Part shown: positions 1 to 6,546 of the stretch, one piece after another
How the letters are laid out: every line of letters starts with the position of its first letter
Numbering within the stretch: position 1 is the first letter of the stretch
Source of the DNA: DAOUTW01 sp964523575
Lineage (GTDB): Bacteria; Zixibacteria; MSB-5A5; GN15; JAAZOE01
Assembly: GCA_964523575.1 (NCBI GenBank)
Contig: CAZGAV010000103.1
Span: forward strand, 1 to 9,939
Direction: 5' to 3'
DNA length: 9,939 nt
Made by a program: the position numbers and the translations under genes
Notes under the pieces: model-generated
The model's database searches: none
Seen by the model: only the letters and a program-made list of their open reading frames with translations
Told to the model about the DNA's origin: nothing

Positions 1-731
1 TGGCAGTTGGTGCAAACCGGCGAATCGGTCTCGCCGCGCGCCACCAGCTTGCCGTGGATGCCTTCCCAGAAATCATTTTCAACGTTGCGGTGACATTTGC
101 CACAGGTTTTGGGGATGTTGAAATGGTTGATGGACGATTCGGGATTGCCGGGGCCGAGTATCTTGTGAGCCGTGCCGTTCGATGAATGGCAGTCGTTGCA
201 GGTGGCCGCCAGATAAACGCCGCCTAGCGACGCCTTGCCATGCACACTGCTCTGGTACAACTGCACCGCCTTGCCATACAGCATCTCGTATTTGGTCGTC
301 AAATCCAGATCTTCATGGCATTTGCCGCAAGTTTCGGGAAGGTGAAGCGGGTTTACCCGCGACTGTTTATCGGTCGACGGCAAAATATCATGCTTGCCGT
401 GACAATCCGAACAACAGGGGATATCCTGGCATTCTTCGATTTTGTAGCGGCCATGCCATTGATAAACCTCCGCCTCCTCGGCATGACAATCGCCGCATTG
501 CGGCTTCGGCAGGGAATCGGCATGAGGCAGTTCTTCGATAGATGAATGGCAGTCAACACAGGCCATGTCGGCATGGATGGAAAATTCCAGGGCGGCGTCG
601 TATTTACCCCCGACTTCCCCGACCGCTATATCATGACATTCGAGACAATCGCTGTTAGCGGGTTGAGCCCCCGCCGGCGCCGACAAGCTGACGAATAGAA
701 ACAAAACCGCGACAAGAATAACGTCCTTCAT
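1..731 (-). CDS. Multihaem cytochrome c, N-terminal part (at least 7-8 haems), cut by the left window edge
   Basis: Reading on the minus strand from ATG at 731, the frame stays open to base 1 (243 codons plus two bases). Residues 1-22 form a Sec signal peptide with a hydrophobic core and a likely cut after Ala-Gly-Ala, so the product is periplasmic. Complete haem c sites (CxxCH) start at residues 29, 58, 79, 107, 135, 178 and 210; an eighth, CTNC at 240, is cut before its His. Extra His such as the SSVHG motif at 161-165 could be distal haem ligands. The SD-like GAGGTGGGG (about 736-744) sets the start. The SSVHG and CNDCH spacing resembles the nonaheme protein at 2324-3580, so the two are probably related. 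The role as an electron carrier is secure. The partner and total haem number are unknown because the 3' end is missing. No CxxCK site, as found in NrfA nitrite reductase, is seen in this part. Confidence 0.93.
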   Translation of the reverse strand, partial: MKDVILVAVLFLFVSLSAPAGAQPANSDCLECHDIAVGEVGGKYDAALEFSIHADMACVDCHSSIEELPHADSLPKPQCGDCHAEEAEVYQWHGRYKIEECQDIPCCSDCHGKHDILPSTDKQSRVNPLHLPETCGKCHEDLDLTTKYEMLYGKAVQLYQSSVHGKASLGGVYLAATCNDCHSSNGTAHKILGPGNPESSINHFNIPKTCGKCHRNVENDFWEGIHGKLVARGETDSPVCTNC

Positions 732-939
732 ATTACCCCACCTCAGTGAGAAACGCCACCATCGACCCGGCTCGGTCCCGAAGTCGATTGTCGTTTCTTA
801 TAAAATCAGGAATTGACCGGCCCGCTCTGGCCCGAAATCGGGTCGGCCCAAGGCTGGCTTCAGCAAATCTCTTTCCCGATGTCAAAATCGAAGCAATCAT
901 TTTTCCCGGTGCTAAAAATACTATATTAGTCCTGATTCG

Positions 940-957
940 GCAAGTGAAAAATATCAC
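940..957 (-). promoter_or_regulatory. CRP/FNR-family operator candidate upstream of the left-edge cytochrome gene
   Basis: On the minus strand this reads GTGATATTTTTCACTTGC. The core GTGA-N6-TCAC has the half-sites and spacing of CRP-type operators. The same 18 bases occur again at 2096-2113, ahead of the TetR gene. Downstream on the minus strand are -10-like hexamers TAATAT (928-923), TATAGT (925-920) and TAGTAT (923-918). They would put the operator centre (950.5) about 35 to 40 bases upstream of transcription start, close to the class II activator position. The regulator is not in the window. Confidence 0.5.
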
Positions 958-1095
958 AAAATAAGACAAAAAGAGAACGCCCCGGAAACGACTCGACCGT
1001 GGCGACAAGTCGTTATCATTAAGCATCTTACAACAATAACGACGACTTCGGAAAAACTCCCGGCAGTTCTTGACGAGTCTTTGACTATCGCCAAA

Positions 1096-1117
1096 GCCGG
1101 GAATTTCAGATCCCGGC
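1096..1117 (-). terminator. GC-rich stem-loop, possible terminator after the TetR/beta-barrel unit
   Basis: GCCGGGA (1096-1102) pairs perfectly with TCCCGGC (1111-1117) around an 8-base loop, 48 bases past the stop codon at 1165. On the minus-strand transcript only three U follow the stem, so it is a weak or Rho-assisted terminator, or simply an mRNA end-protecting hairpin. Confidence 0.35.
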
Positions 1118-1164
1118 CCCGCGATAGATTTGCGATTTGCCGCTTCTCTCATTTAAAAATCCAC

Positions 1165-1452
1165 CTACACTCCGGTTCGCACCATAAAATACGATCCCGA
1201 TTCAACGCCATAAACATATCCGGTCTTGTCGCTGAGATCGGCATACTCGCCGTCGGCGGTCAGCGTGACGCGCGGCGCCGCCTGGAATTCGAGACCGAAA
1301 TCCAGTTGCAAGTAGCCGTAGTTGAGGTGAGAATACTCATTAACCTCGGAAAAATCAAGGTCATGATGCGGTAAAAGTATGGCAACTTCCTCGGACACGG
1401 CCGGCATCACCCAATAAATTCGGGAACCCTGATATTTCTCTATGATGCTCAC
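1165..1452 (-). pseudogene. Beta-barrel-like C-terminal fragment, possible remnant of an outer-membrane protein gene
   Basis: A 95-residue frame starts at GTG 1452, and its start overlaps the TGA of the TetR gene (GTGA). Residues from about 42 to the end alternate polar and hydrophobic amino acids with many Tyr, Gly, Asp and Thr (for example YGYLQLDFGLEF, then VTLTADGEYADL). They close with a strand-like SYFMVRTGV. This is the pattern of the last strands of an outer-membrane beta-barrel. There is no signal peptide, and 95 residues cannot build a usual barrel, so the frame looks like the surviving 3' end of a longer gene whose 5' part was lost at a deletion joined to the TetR gene. A GAGGG lies 12 bases before the GTG, so translation is possible and a small intact protein cannot be excluded. 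The family is not recognised. Confidence 0.5.
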
Positions 1453-2048
1453 CGAATCGAAAGTCCCTCTATGAAAATGGGCACGTTATTGGCGATAATT
1501 TCTTCGGGTTCGTACACCTGTCCCTGAAAACCCCTCCATAAAGACGAACTCAGGGCGCAATCGAAAACCATCCCCACGAAACAACGGGCCGTGATTTCAT
1601 TGTTTTTCTTCCTGATTTTTCCCTCGGCATGAAGCCGGTCCAATTGCTGAGTCAAAAAATCGACATAGGGTCCGCGAACCTCGCGGAATATTTTGCGGGC
1701 TTTGCTGTGCTCCCGCAAGGTAGAATATAGAAGCAACCGGTATGTCTCCCGATGCCGATTGAAAAAATCGAGGATGTGGGAAGCCAATGCCATAAGCACC
1801 GCCCCCGGTTCCGATTCCGTTTTCAAGTGCTCGAAAAGTGGCATATAATCCAGGGTCGATTTCAGAGATTCGAGAACCGCTCCATAGATCGCTTCCTTCG
1901 AGGGAAAATGCCGATAAAGCGCCGGTTCGCTGATGCCGCAGGCGTCGGCTAATTGCTTGATGGTCACGACATCATATCCGTAATGCGCGAAAAGCCTCAT
2001 GGCCTCGTAGATAATCTGTTTTTTTCGATCCTCAGATATCATAGTCAT
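1449..2048 (-). CDS. TetR/AcrR-family transcriptional regulator
   Basis: The product is 199 residues from ATG 2048, a normal TetR-family length. An N-terminal three-helix DNA-binding domain covers about residues 4-55: a first helix (RKKQIIYEAMRLFAHYGY), then the helix-turn-helix VTIKQLADACGISEPALYRHF, followed by the typical PSKEAIY. The rest is an all-helical ligand-binding and dimer domain with no recognised ligand signature. A longer reading from GTG 2066 (205 residues) has no SD and would bury the palindrome at 2058-2071 inside the gene. ATG 2048 or ATG 2042 is therefore preferred. The protein probably represses its own gene through that palindrome. The usual divergent target gene is absent: only a 13-codon frame lies on the other side. 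Its 3' end overlaps the beta-barrel fragment, which hints at a lost efflux or envelope gene. Placement between two cytochrome genes does not prove it regulates them. Confidence 0.9.
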   Translation of the reverse strand: MTMISEDRKKQIIYEAMRLFAHYGYDVVTIKQLADACGISEPALYRHFPSKEAIYGAVLESLKSTLDYMPLFEHLKTESEPGAVLMALASHILDFFNRHRETYRLLLYSTLREHSKARKIFREVRGPYVDFLTQQLDRLHAEGKIRKKNNEITARCFVGMVFDCALSSSLWRGFQGQVYEPEEIIANNVPIFIEGLSIR

Positions 2049-2057
2049 CTTTCTTGT

Positions 2058-2071
2058 AGTGAACACTCACT
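2058..2071. promoter_or_regulatory. TetR-type operator candidate (autoregulation)
   Basis: AGTGA-ACAC-TCACT is a perfect 5-4-5 inverted repeat just upstream of the chosen TetR start. A -10-like TACAAT lies at 2086-2081 on the minus strand, so the palindrome would sit at or just past the transcription start, a normal place for a self-repressing TetR protein. Assignment rests on symmetry and position only. Confidence 0.5.
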
Positions 2072-2095
2072 AACTAATTGATTGTAAGCCATTAT

Positions 2096-2113
2096 GCAAG
2101 TGAAAAATATCAC
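2096..2113. promoter_or_regulatory. CRP/FNR-family operator candidate in the TetR upstream region
   Basis: This is an exact second copy of the 18-base sequence at 940-957, with the same GTGA-N6-TCAC core. It lies about where the -35 region of the TetR promoter would be, if TACAAT (2086-2081) is the -10. On the plus strand it lies 45 to 49 bases before the start expected from TATTAT or TATACA (2140-2148), so it could also serve rightward transcription towards the 13-codon frame at 2182. Confidence 0.5.
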
Positions 2114-2181
2114 GAGCGCACATTTCAAAGATTAATACATATTATACATCGACATTTTGCATTTACGTGGAGGGGCGTACT

Positions 2182-2223
2182 ATGAAGATTGAGAGTCTTC
2201 GGGGCTACGCCGGCAATGCATAG
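2182..2223 (+). CDS. Possible 13-residue leader peptide or 5' stub of a lost gene
   Basis: ATG 2182 follows a very strong SD (GGAGGGG at 2169-2175, six bases away) and -10-like AT-rich DNA at 2140-2148. The frame encodes MKIESLRGYAGNA and stops at TAG 2221. The same frame then stays open for 29 more codons to TAA 2311, so a nonsense mutation in a small gene of about 43 codons is another reading. It faces away from the TetR gene, where the regulated partner of a TetR repressor is usually found. No function can be assigned, and the remaining bases to 2323 hold nothing else recognisable. Confidence 0.3.
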   Translation: MKIESLRGYAGNA

Positions 2224-2323
2224 GAAAGAGATTTGTGTCCGAGGCAAGTGAGATCCGGTGTCGATCCAAAAGGGCAATTACTCCGTTCACCGGTCCGCAA
2301 CGGCGGCTACTAAATCCAAATTA

Positions 2324-3580
2324 TCATTTCTTCTGATGCTTTTCCAGTCGCCTGATTTTCATCCAGATCAGGATCGCCAGAAGGGTAATGAAAATCGACG
2401 CCACGACCAGTCCTTTGCGGCGGAAATAGTAGTCGCCGATAATTTGCAATCCGCGCCCTTCGGTCGCTACCGCCAATTTTATTCCTTTATCCAATTCCGG
2501 CTGGATTTTCGTCAGATCAAAGGTATGAACCAGCGTCCGTGACGTTATCAAAGAGGAATGAACGTCCTTGAGGGCAAATCGTTCGTCTTCAACCAGCATA
2601 CCTTTGGATTCCGCCTCGTTTATGACCTCCGTCGCGGTATCCTCGAGATGCACAAGGGAATCGAGCAGAATCGAAACCGTGGCCGCGGTAACATACCCTT
2701 TGGTGCCGTCGTCTTTCGAGTGGCATTCGATACACAAAGATTGCGGGCCGGTCCCGATCATGACATCACGCGGTTTGACAATGGCATGATTGGAGTGACA
2801 GGTTTCGCATTGCGGAAAATCGTTCATTTCAAAGGCCGCTTTATGCGGTGATTTATCGAACAGGCCGGCGACCTTGGCGTGGCAAAGACCGCAGACGGAG
2901 GAAATATCCTCCACTCCGGGTGGAATGGCGCCGTGATTGCCGTGGCAATCATTGCAGGCCGGCGCTCCGGCATCTTCATGCTCCAGCAGAGCGACGCCGT
3001 GCACCGATGAGGCGTATTTTTCGTACTGATCGGTCGGAATCCCGTATCCGGCCATATGGACCGGATCGGAATGGCACGATGCGCACAATTTCGGAATATT
3101 CATGTGATAGGTGCTCGACCGGGGACTCCCGGCTTTGCCGATATCGTGCACCGAATGGCAGGAAATGCAGGTGGCGACCATGGTATCGCCCTTTTCAAGA
3201 AGTTGCCCGTGTCGCGACGTTTTGTACTTGACGACCTGGTCGACCGGAAGAGACGGATTGAATTTTTTCATATAGGCCGCATCGGAATGGCAACGGCCGC
3301 AAAATCCCGGGATCTGCGCTGTTTTCGGCACTCCCCGGTATCCCCGGGACGAACGCACCGCATCCATGTCCTCCAGCCCCGGGTCGCCACCATGACAATC
3401 GACGCAGGTGAGATCGGCCTGGTTATGCACGTCATAAGGCCATCGCTTCGTGGGCGCACTTTCACCGTCTTCCCATTCGCTATGGCATCCGAGGCAATTA
3501 TTCTTGGCGGCCGCCGATAACGGAATCCCGACTAGGAATATCGTTCCCAATATAATGATTATTCGGGCCAATCGTTTCAA
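2324..3580 (-). CDS. Membrane-anchored nonaheme cytochrome c, partner of the Rieske/cytochrome b complex
   Basis: The 418-residue product has a Sec signal peptide (1-25) and nine CxxCH sites starting at residues 29, 59, 94, 138, 166, 209, 230, 258 and 283. A haem-free, mostly helical stretch follows (about 295-385), then a C-terminal transmembrane anchor (390-408) and a basic cytoplasmic tail. SRHG (122-125) and SSVHG (191-195) supply possible distal His ligands. It starts with TTG, chosen because the GGAGGG SD (3584-3589) sits four bases ahead. That SD is shared with the stop region of cytochrome b, nine bases upstream. Being last in a Rieske-cytochrome b operon without a cytochrome c1 or f gene, it most likely takes electrons from the Rieske cluster and passes them to periplasmic acceptors. 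Tandem TGA-TAA stops end it. No clear terminator is seen after it. Confidence 0.93.
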   Translation of the reverse strand: MKRLARIIIILGTIFLVGIPLSAAAKNNCLGCHSEWEDGESAPTKRWPYDVHNQADLTCVDCHGGDPGLEDMDAVRSSRGYRGVPKTAQIPGFCGRCHSDAAYMKKFNPSLPVDQVVKYKTSRHGQLLEKGDTMVATCISCHSVHDIGKAGSPRSSTYHMNIPKLCASCHSDPVHMAGYGIPTDQYEKYASSVHGVALLEHEDAGAPACNDCHGNHGAIPPGVEDISSVCGLCHAKVAGLFDKSPHKAAFEMNDFPQCETCHSNHAIVKPRDVMIGTGPQSLCIECHSKDDGTKGYVTAATVSILLDSLVHLEDTATEVINEAESKGMLVEDERFALKDVHSSLITSRTLVHTFDLTKIQPELDKGIKLAVATEGRGLQIIGDYYFRRKGLVVASIFITLLAILIWMKIRRLEKHQKK

Positions 3581-3589
3581 CAGTCCCTC

Positions 3590-4696
3590 CTACTTCACCA
3601 AATATCCCAGAATTGTCATAAACAGGATAAAAATGACGGCTATCAGACCGATTACCGTGAACATTCGAGCCTTTCTGCCTCGAGTCGATTCGGGATCGAA
3701 AAACGGCACCAGCATCCAGAACAGACCGGCGAGGCCAAAGCCGAAAATTCCGACCAGTTCTCCCTCGATCCCCAAAATTCTCGCTGGAAGCATTTTCAAG
3801 GTTTGAAAGACAAACATGAAATACCATTCCGGCCGGATCACCGCCGGAGGCGGCACGAAGGGATCGGCCTTGATGCCCAGGTCCCAATGAAAGGGAGATA
3901 TGCCAAAAGGGAAAAACACCGCCAGAATCGCCAGAACATTCAGCGCAATCAGCCAGAGGAGAAGATCACGCATCAGGAAATTGGGGAAAAACGGCATCTG
4001 CTTCCGGTTAGCCGTCTTCGTCTTCCACTCCACCGGTTCCGACATCCCCTGGCGCTGCACCAACAGCAGATGAATCGTCAGTACAACCGTAAACAGGGCC
4101 GGCAGGACGGCGACATGAAGTCCGAAAAATCTGGTGATCGTGGCGCCCGTCACCTCATCCGAACCTCGCATCACTTTTAAGAAGAAATCCCCCACCACAG
4201 GCAAGGCTCCGACCATCCCGGTACCGACTTTGGTGGCGAAAAATGCCAGTTGGTTCCAGGGCAGAAGATATCCCGAAAACCCGAAAAACAAGGCCAGTCC
4301 CAAAAGGCCGATGCCGCTCACCCAGGTCAGTTCCCGCGGCAGCCGGTAAGCTTTGGTGAAATAAACCGAGAACATATGGATAAATGCCGACAAGACCATC
4401 AGGTTGGCAGACCAGGAATGAATCGCTCTTATAAGCCAGCCGAACTGGACTTGAGTGATAATGAACTTGACCGATTCGTAGGCCGTATCGGCGCCCGGCC
4501 GGTAATACAAAAGGAGCAGAATACCGGTGCTGACCTGGACGATAAAGAAGAAGAGCGAGATCCCCCCAAAATAATACCAGATCGCATGGTGGTGCTTGGG
4601 CACCGATTTCTGAGCCATGTAATCGACCAGGGCCTGAACCTTGACCCGCCGGTCGATCCATTCGTACACTCGGCTGCCTATCCCGCCGCTGTTCAT
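3590..4696 (-). CDS. Cytochrome b of a bc/b6f-type quinol oxidoreductase (b6 and subunit IV fused)
   Basis: The 368-residue membrane protein has an N-terminal cytochrome b6-like half (about 8-220) and a subunit IV-like half (about 235-368) in one chain. The haem b ligands are His93/His107 (13 residues between) and His194/His209 (14 between). The 13/14 spacing is the b6 type rather than the mitochondrial 13/13. The quinol-site motif PEWYF is at 289-293, and SGYLLPWNQ (141-149) matches the conserved b6 loop. The position that carries the haem ci cysteine in chloroplast-type b6 (FYCLGG) is Tyr42 here (WYYFGG), so the extra c-type haem is probably absent. The gene starts two bases after the Rieske stop codon and ends nine bases before the nonaheme gene. 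The complex would oxidise quinol at the periplasmic face of the inner membrane and move protons. Confidence 0.97.
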   Translation of the reverse strand: MNSGGIGSRVYEWIDRRVKVQALVDYMAQKSVPKHHHAIWYYFGGISLFFFIVQVSTGILLLLYYRPGADTAYESVKFIITQVQFGWLIRAIHSWSANLMVLSAFIHMFSVYFTKAYRLPRELTWVSGIGLLGLALFFGFSGYLLPWNQLAFFATKVGTGMVGALPVVGDFFLKVMRGSDEVTGATITRFFGLHVAVLPALFTVVLTIHLLLVQRQGMSEPVEWKTKTANRKQMPFFPNFLMRDLLLWLIALNVLAILAVFFPFGISPFHWDLGIKADPFVPPPAVIRPEWYFMFVFQTLKMLPARILGIEGELVGIFGFGLAGLFWMLVPFFDPESTRGRKARMFTVIGLIAVIFILFMTILGYLVK

Positions 4697-4698
4697 AC

Positions 4699-5175
4699 TC
4701 AGGCCGTTCCCCCCTTGGAAACAAAAATATTATCGGAACCTTCATCATAGTGAACCGCCCATTGTTGCAAAGGCCGAGGCGGCGGGCCCGCGATATTTCG
4801 TCCGGTCATGTCATACTGGCCGTTATGACAGGCGCACCAGAGTATATTCAAATCCGGACGGTATTGAACTGTGCAATCCAGATGCGTGCACGTTGCCGAA
4901 AAGGCTCTGATTTCTCCATCCGCCAGCAACACCACGATACCCAGCTGGCGGCCGAATCGAAAGGTCTTATATCTATTCTCCGCGGCCTTCAGTTCGGTCA
5001 GGGTGCAGGCGGTTACCTGCGACTGATTGGCCTCCGGGATATCGGGAGGTTTCATATACCTGTAAATCGGATAAAAAATCGTAGCCAGCACCGCCGCGAC
5101 GCCCCCGCCGAGGATATAATTCAGAAATGATCGTCTTTTCATTTTTCCGCCCGGCACTGTTTTCTCCCGCACCAT
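4699..5175 (-). CDS. Rieske [2Fe-2S] protein of the quinol oxidoreductase
   Basis: The 158-residue product has the Tat-like sequence KRRSFLN (13-19) followed by a hydrophobic helix (about 20-37) that serves as membrane anchor. The cluster motifs are CTHLDC (96-101) and CACHNGQYD (114-122). Cys96, His98, Cys114 and His117 bind the cluster, and Cys101 and Cys116 form the usual disulfide. Family members normally read CPCHGSxYD; here the Ser that hydrogen-bonds the cluster is Gly119, while Tyr121 is kept. Loss of that Ser is known to lower the midpoint potential, which would fit oxidation of menaquinol (inference). ATG 5175 has GGGAGG eleven bases upstream. ATG 5142, with GGCGG close by, would give 147 residues and is also possible. 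It is the first gene of its unit, behind the FNR-like promoter. Confidence 0.96.
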   Translation of the reverse strand: MVREKTVPGGKMKRRSFLNYILGGGVAAVLATIFYPIYRYMKPPDIPEANQSQVTACTLTELKAAENRYKTFRFGRQLGIVVLLADGEIRAFSATCTHLDCTVQYRPDLNILWCACHNGQYDMTGRNIAGPPPRPLQQWAVHYDEGSDNIFVSKGGTA

Positions 5176-5217
5176 TGAAACATTCGCCTCCCGCGTTCAC
5201 GGTTCCGATCCGAGTCA

Positions 5218-5258
5218 ATCATATTAAATATCACTCTGGAGTCCTTGACTTAAATCAA
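5218..5258 (-). promoter_or_regulatory. FNR-family class II promoter candidate for the Rieske-cytochrome b-nonaheme unit
   Basis: The minus strand reads TTGATTTAAGTCAA at 5258-5245, nine of ten consensus positions of the FNR/DNR box TTGAT-N4-ATCAA. A -10 hexamer TATGAT (five of six matches) lies at 5223-5218, predicting transcription start near 5211. The box centre is then about 40.5 bases upstream, the class II activator position. The start codon follows about 36 bases later. Confidence 0.62.
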
Positions 5259-5286
5259 TCGGACAAACGACCTTCCCTGACCCGGC

Positions 5287-5304
5287 CCCCTTGCCATCAA
5301 GGGG
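5287..5304 (-). terminator. Stem-loop between the NrfD and Rieske genes (no U-tract)
   Basis: CCCCTTG and CAAGGGG form a 7-bp stem with a 4-base loop, flanked by CCGG on both sides, starting ten bases after the NrfD stop codon. No U-run follows on either strand, so it is unlikely to be a simple intrinsic terminator. It may protect the 3' end of the upstream message or reduce read-through into the Rieske unit. Confidence 0.35.
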
Positions 5305-5313
5305 AAAACCGGT

Positions 5314-6543
5314 TTATTCGCCGGCGCCGGACGAGATCGATACGGCATCATGCCCCTCGCCCCAGGGAGGCAATATCCTGGTGATGACATAAAGTATCAC
5401 GAAAGGCAAAATCAGTAGAAATCCGGTCATCAGGACGCCTTCGAGTCCCAGAAGCTCCATCTTGTAAACTGTCAATCCCCGCAGGCTCTTGGAAAAAAGC
5501 TGGCCGCCGATAACGACATTCCAGCGCGTGCTGAAAATGCCGACCTGCACCAGAATCGCCGCCAGAAAATATAATATCCGCCGCAATTCGTCGGGCACTC
5601 GCCCGAAGCGGGCCATGATTATCGACACCATGGGAATTATCGATCCGAGAATGATCTGCGTGACAATCAGGCTGATGAAGAGCCGGCTGGATACCATTTG
5701 CGACAGAATGGCGATCGATTCTTCCGATTCATATAGACGCTGTATAAAATCCAGCAATTCCAGGGAAAAATCGACCATCATGGCGTACAGAAGGAATTCC
5801 GCCAGCTTGTTGACGCATACCATGCTGATCTGCTTCCATCGTATCAGCGAAATTATCAGGTATAACAGCAAAACCAGCGCAATACCCGAAACGATGGCCG
5901 AGAACAGGAAAACGATCGGCATCAGAACGCTGCTCCACCAGGGATTGGCCTTGACCGATCCGAAAATGAAACCGACATAGCCATGTAACAGAAACGCCGA
6001 GGGAATGCCGATGATGGTTATCAACCGGCCGGCCTTGTTGTCGAACCTCAATGCCCGTTCCGACAGATCGGTGGCCCCGAGGGTCAGGATCTTGTAAAAA
6101 TACCTCGTCCAGCCCTTTTTCTCCCGGGACATGATTACAATGTCCCGGCGGTAGTCAAACCAGACTTCCAGCAATAAAACGACCATCAAATACCAGGCAT
6201 AAACGAAACCGAACATGGCCATGGCCGACTGGGTATGCGGCGTGAGGAACATCTCGAAGGCTCTCTCGGGATGCCCCAGATGAGCCAGCAGCGGCAATGG
6301 CGCCACCAGCAGGAAGGCCAGCGCCGTCAGCAGGGAAAGACGATAGACCGGCATGATCGACTTGACATTGAAGACCCGCTCCAGCGACGCCAGGATAAAG
6401 GCGCCCGCCACCAGGCCGGTCAGGTACGGATACAAAACAATCAGCAGACCCCATTGCAGTTCGAATTCGTTGGGATAAATATAGCCGGATATTCCATGCG
6501 CTTGAGCGGCCAGGACTCCGAACGTTGCCAGAATAATATTCAT
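5314..6543 (-). CDS. NrfD/PsrC-family integral membrane subunit (quinone-interacting)
   Basis: The 409-residue protein has about nine or ten hydrophobic helices (roughly 33-53, 70-90, 107-128, 172-195, 205-233, 247-267, 286-310, 322-338, 365-390). Motifs of the NrfD/DsrP branch are visible: LAHLGHPERAFEMF (86-99) after the second helix, and RWNVVIGGQ (340-348) near the C-terminus. Family members lack haem, bind menaquinone or ubiquinone in the membrane, and exchange electrons with a partner four-cluster ferredoxin-like subunit. That partner is encoded three bases upstream, and the multihaem cytochrome precedes it. The cytochrome-FeS-NrfD order recalls the Cbc-type inner-membrane complexes of Geobacter and, more distantly, Hmc, Tmc and Qrc complexes of sulfate reducers. 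No molybdopterin subunit is present. The direction of electron flow cannot be read from the sequence. Confidence 0.95.
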   Translation of the reverse strand: MNIILATFGVLAAQAHGISGYIYPNEFELQWGLLIVLYPYLTGLVAGAFILASLERVFNVKSIMPVYRLSLLTALAFLLVAPLPLLAHLGHPERAFEMFLTPHTQSAMAMFGFVYAWYLMVVLLLEVWFDYRRDIVIMSREKKGWTRYFYKILTLGATDLSERALRFDNKAGRLITIIGIPSAFLLHGYVGFIFGSVKANPWWSSVLMPIVFLFSAIVSGIALVLLLYLIISLIRWKQISMVCVNKLAEFLLYAMMVDFSLELLDFIQRLYESEESIAILSQMVSSRLFISLIVTQIILGSIIPMVSIIMARFGRVPDELRRILYFLAAILVQVGIFSTRWNVVIGGQLFSKSLRGLTVYKMELLGLEGVLMTGFLLILPFVILYVITRILPPWGEGHDAVSISSGAGE

Positions 6544-6546
6544 CGC

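Larger units (their letters stand above)
732..1164. other. 433-base intergenic region, no convincing gene
   Basis: This stretch separates the left-edge cytochrome gene from the beta-barrel fragment. A 139-codon minus-strand frame crosses it (1152 to 733), but its translation is rich in Arg and Ser, lacks recognisable domains or a clear SD, and looks like translated non-coding DNA. What can be supported is a CRP-like palindrome at 940-957, AT-rich -10 candidates at 918-928, and a strong stem-loop at 1096-1117. The cytochrome mRNA would then carry an unusually long leader of roughly 180 bases. That leader contains a weak CCCG/CGGG hairpin at 831-842. Confidence 0.6.

Noticed and set aside
733..1152. 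139-codon minus-strand frame in the intergenic region
   Set aside because: Arg- and Ser-rich translation without domain, SD or codon bias; it covers a CRP-like site and a stem-loop better explained as regulatory DNA.
5287..5304. Classical Rho-independent terminator after NrfD
   Set aside because: The stem is good, but no U-run follows on the minus strand; kept only as a stem-loop.
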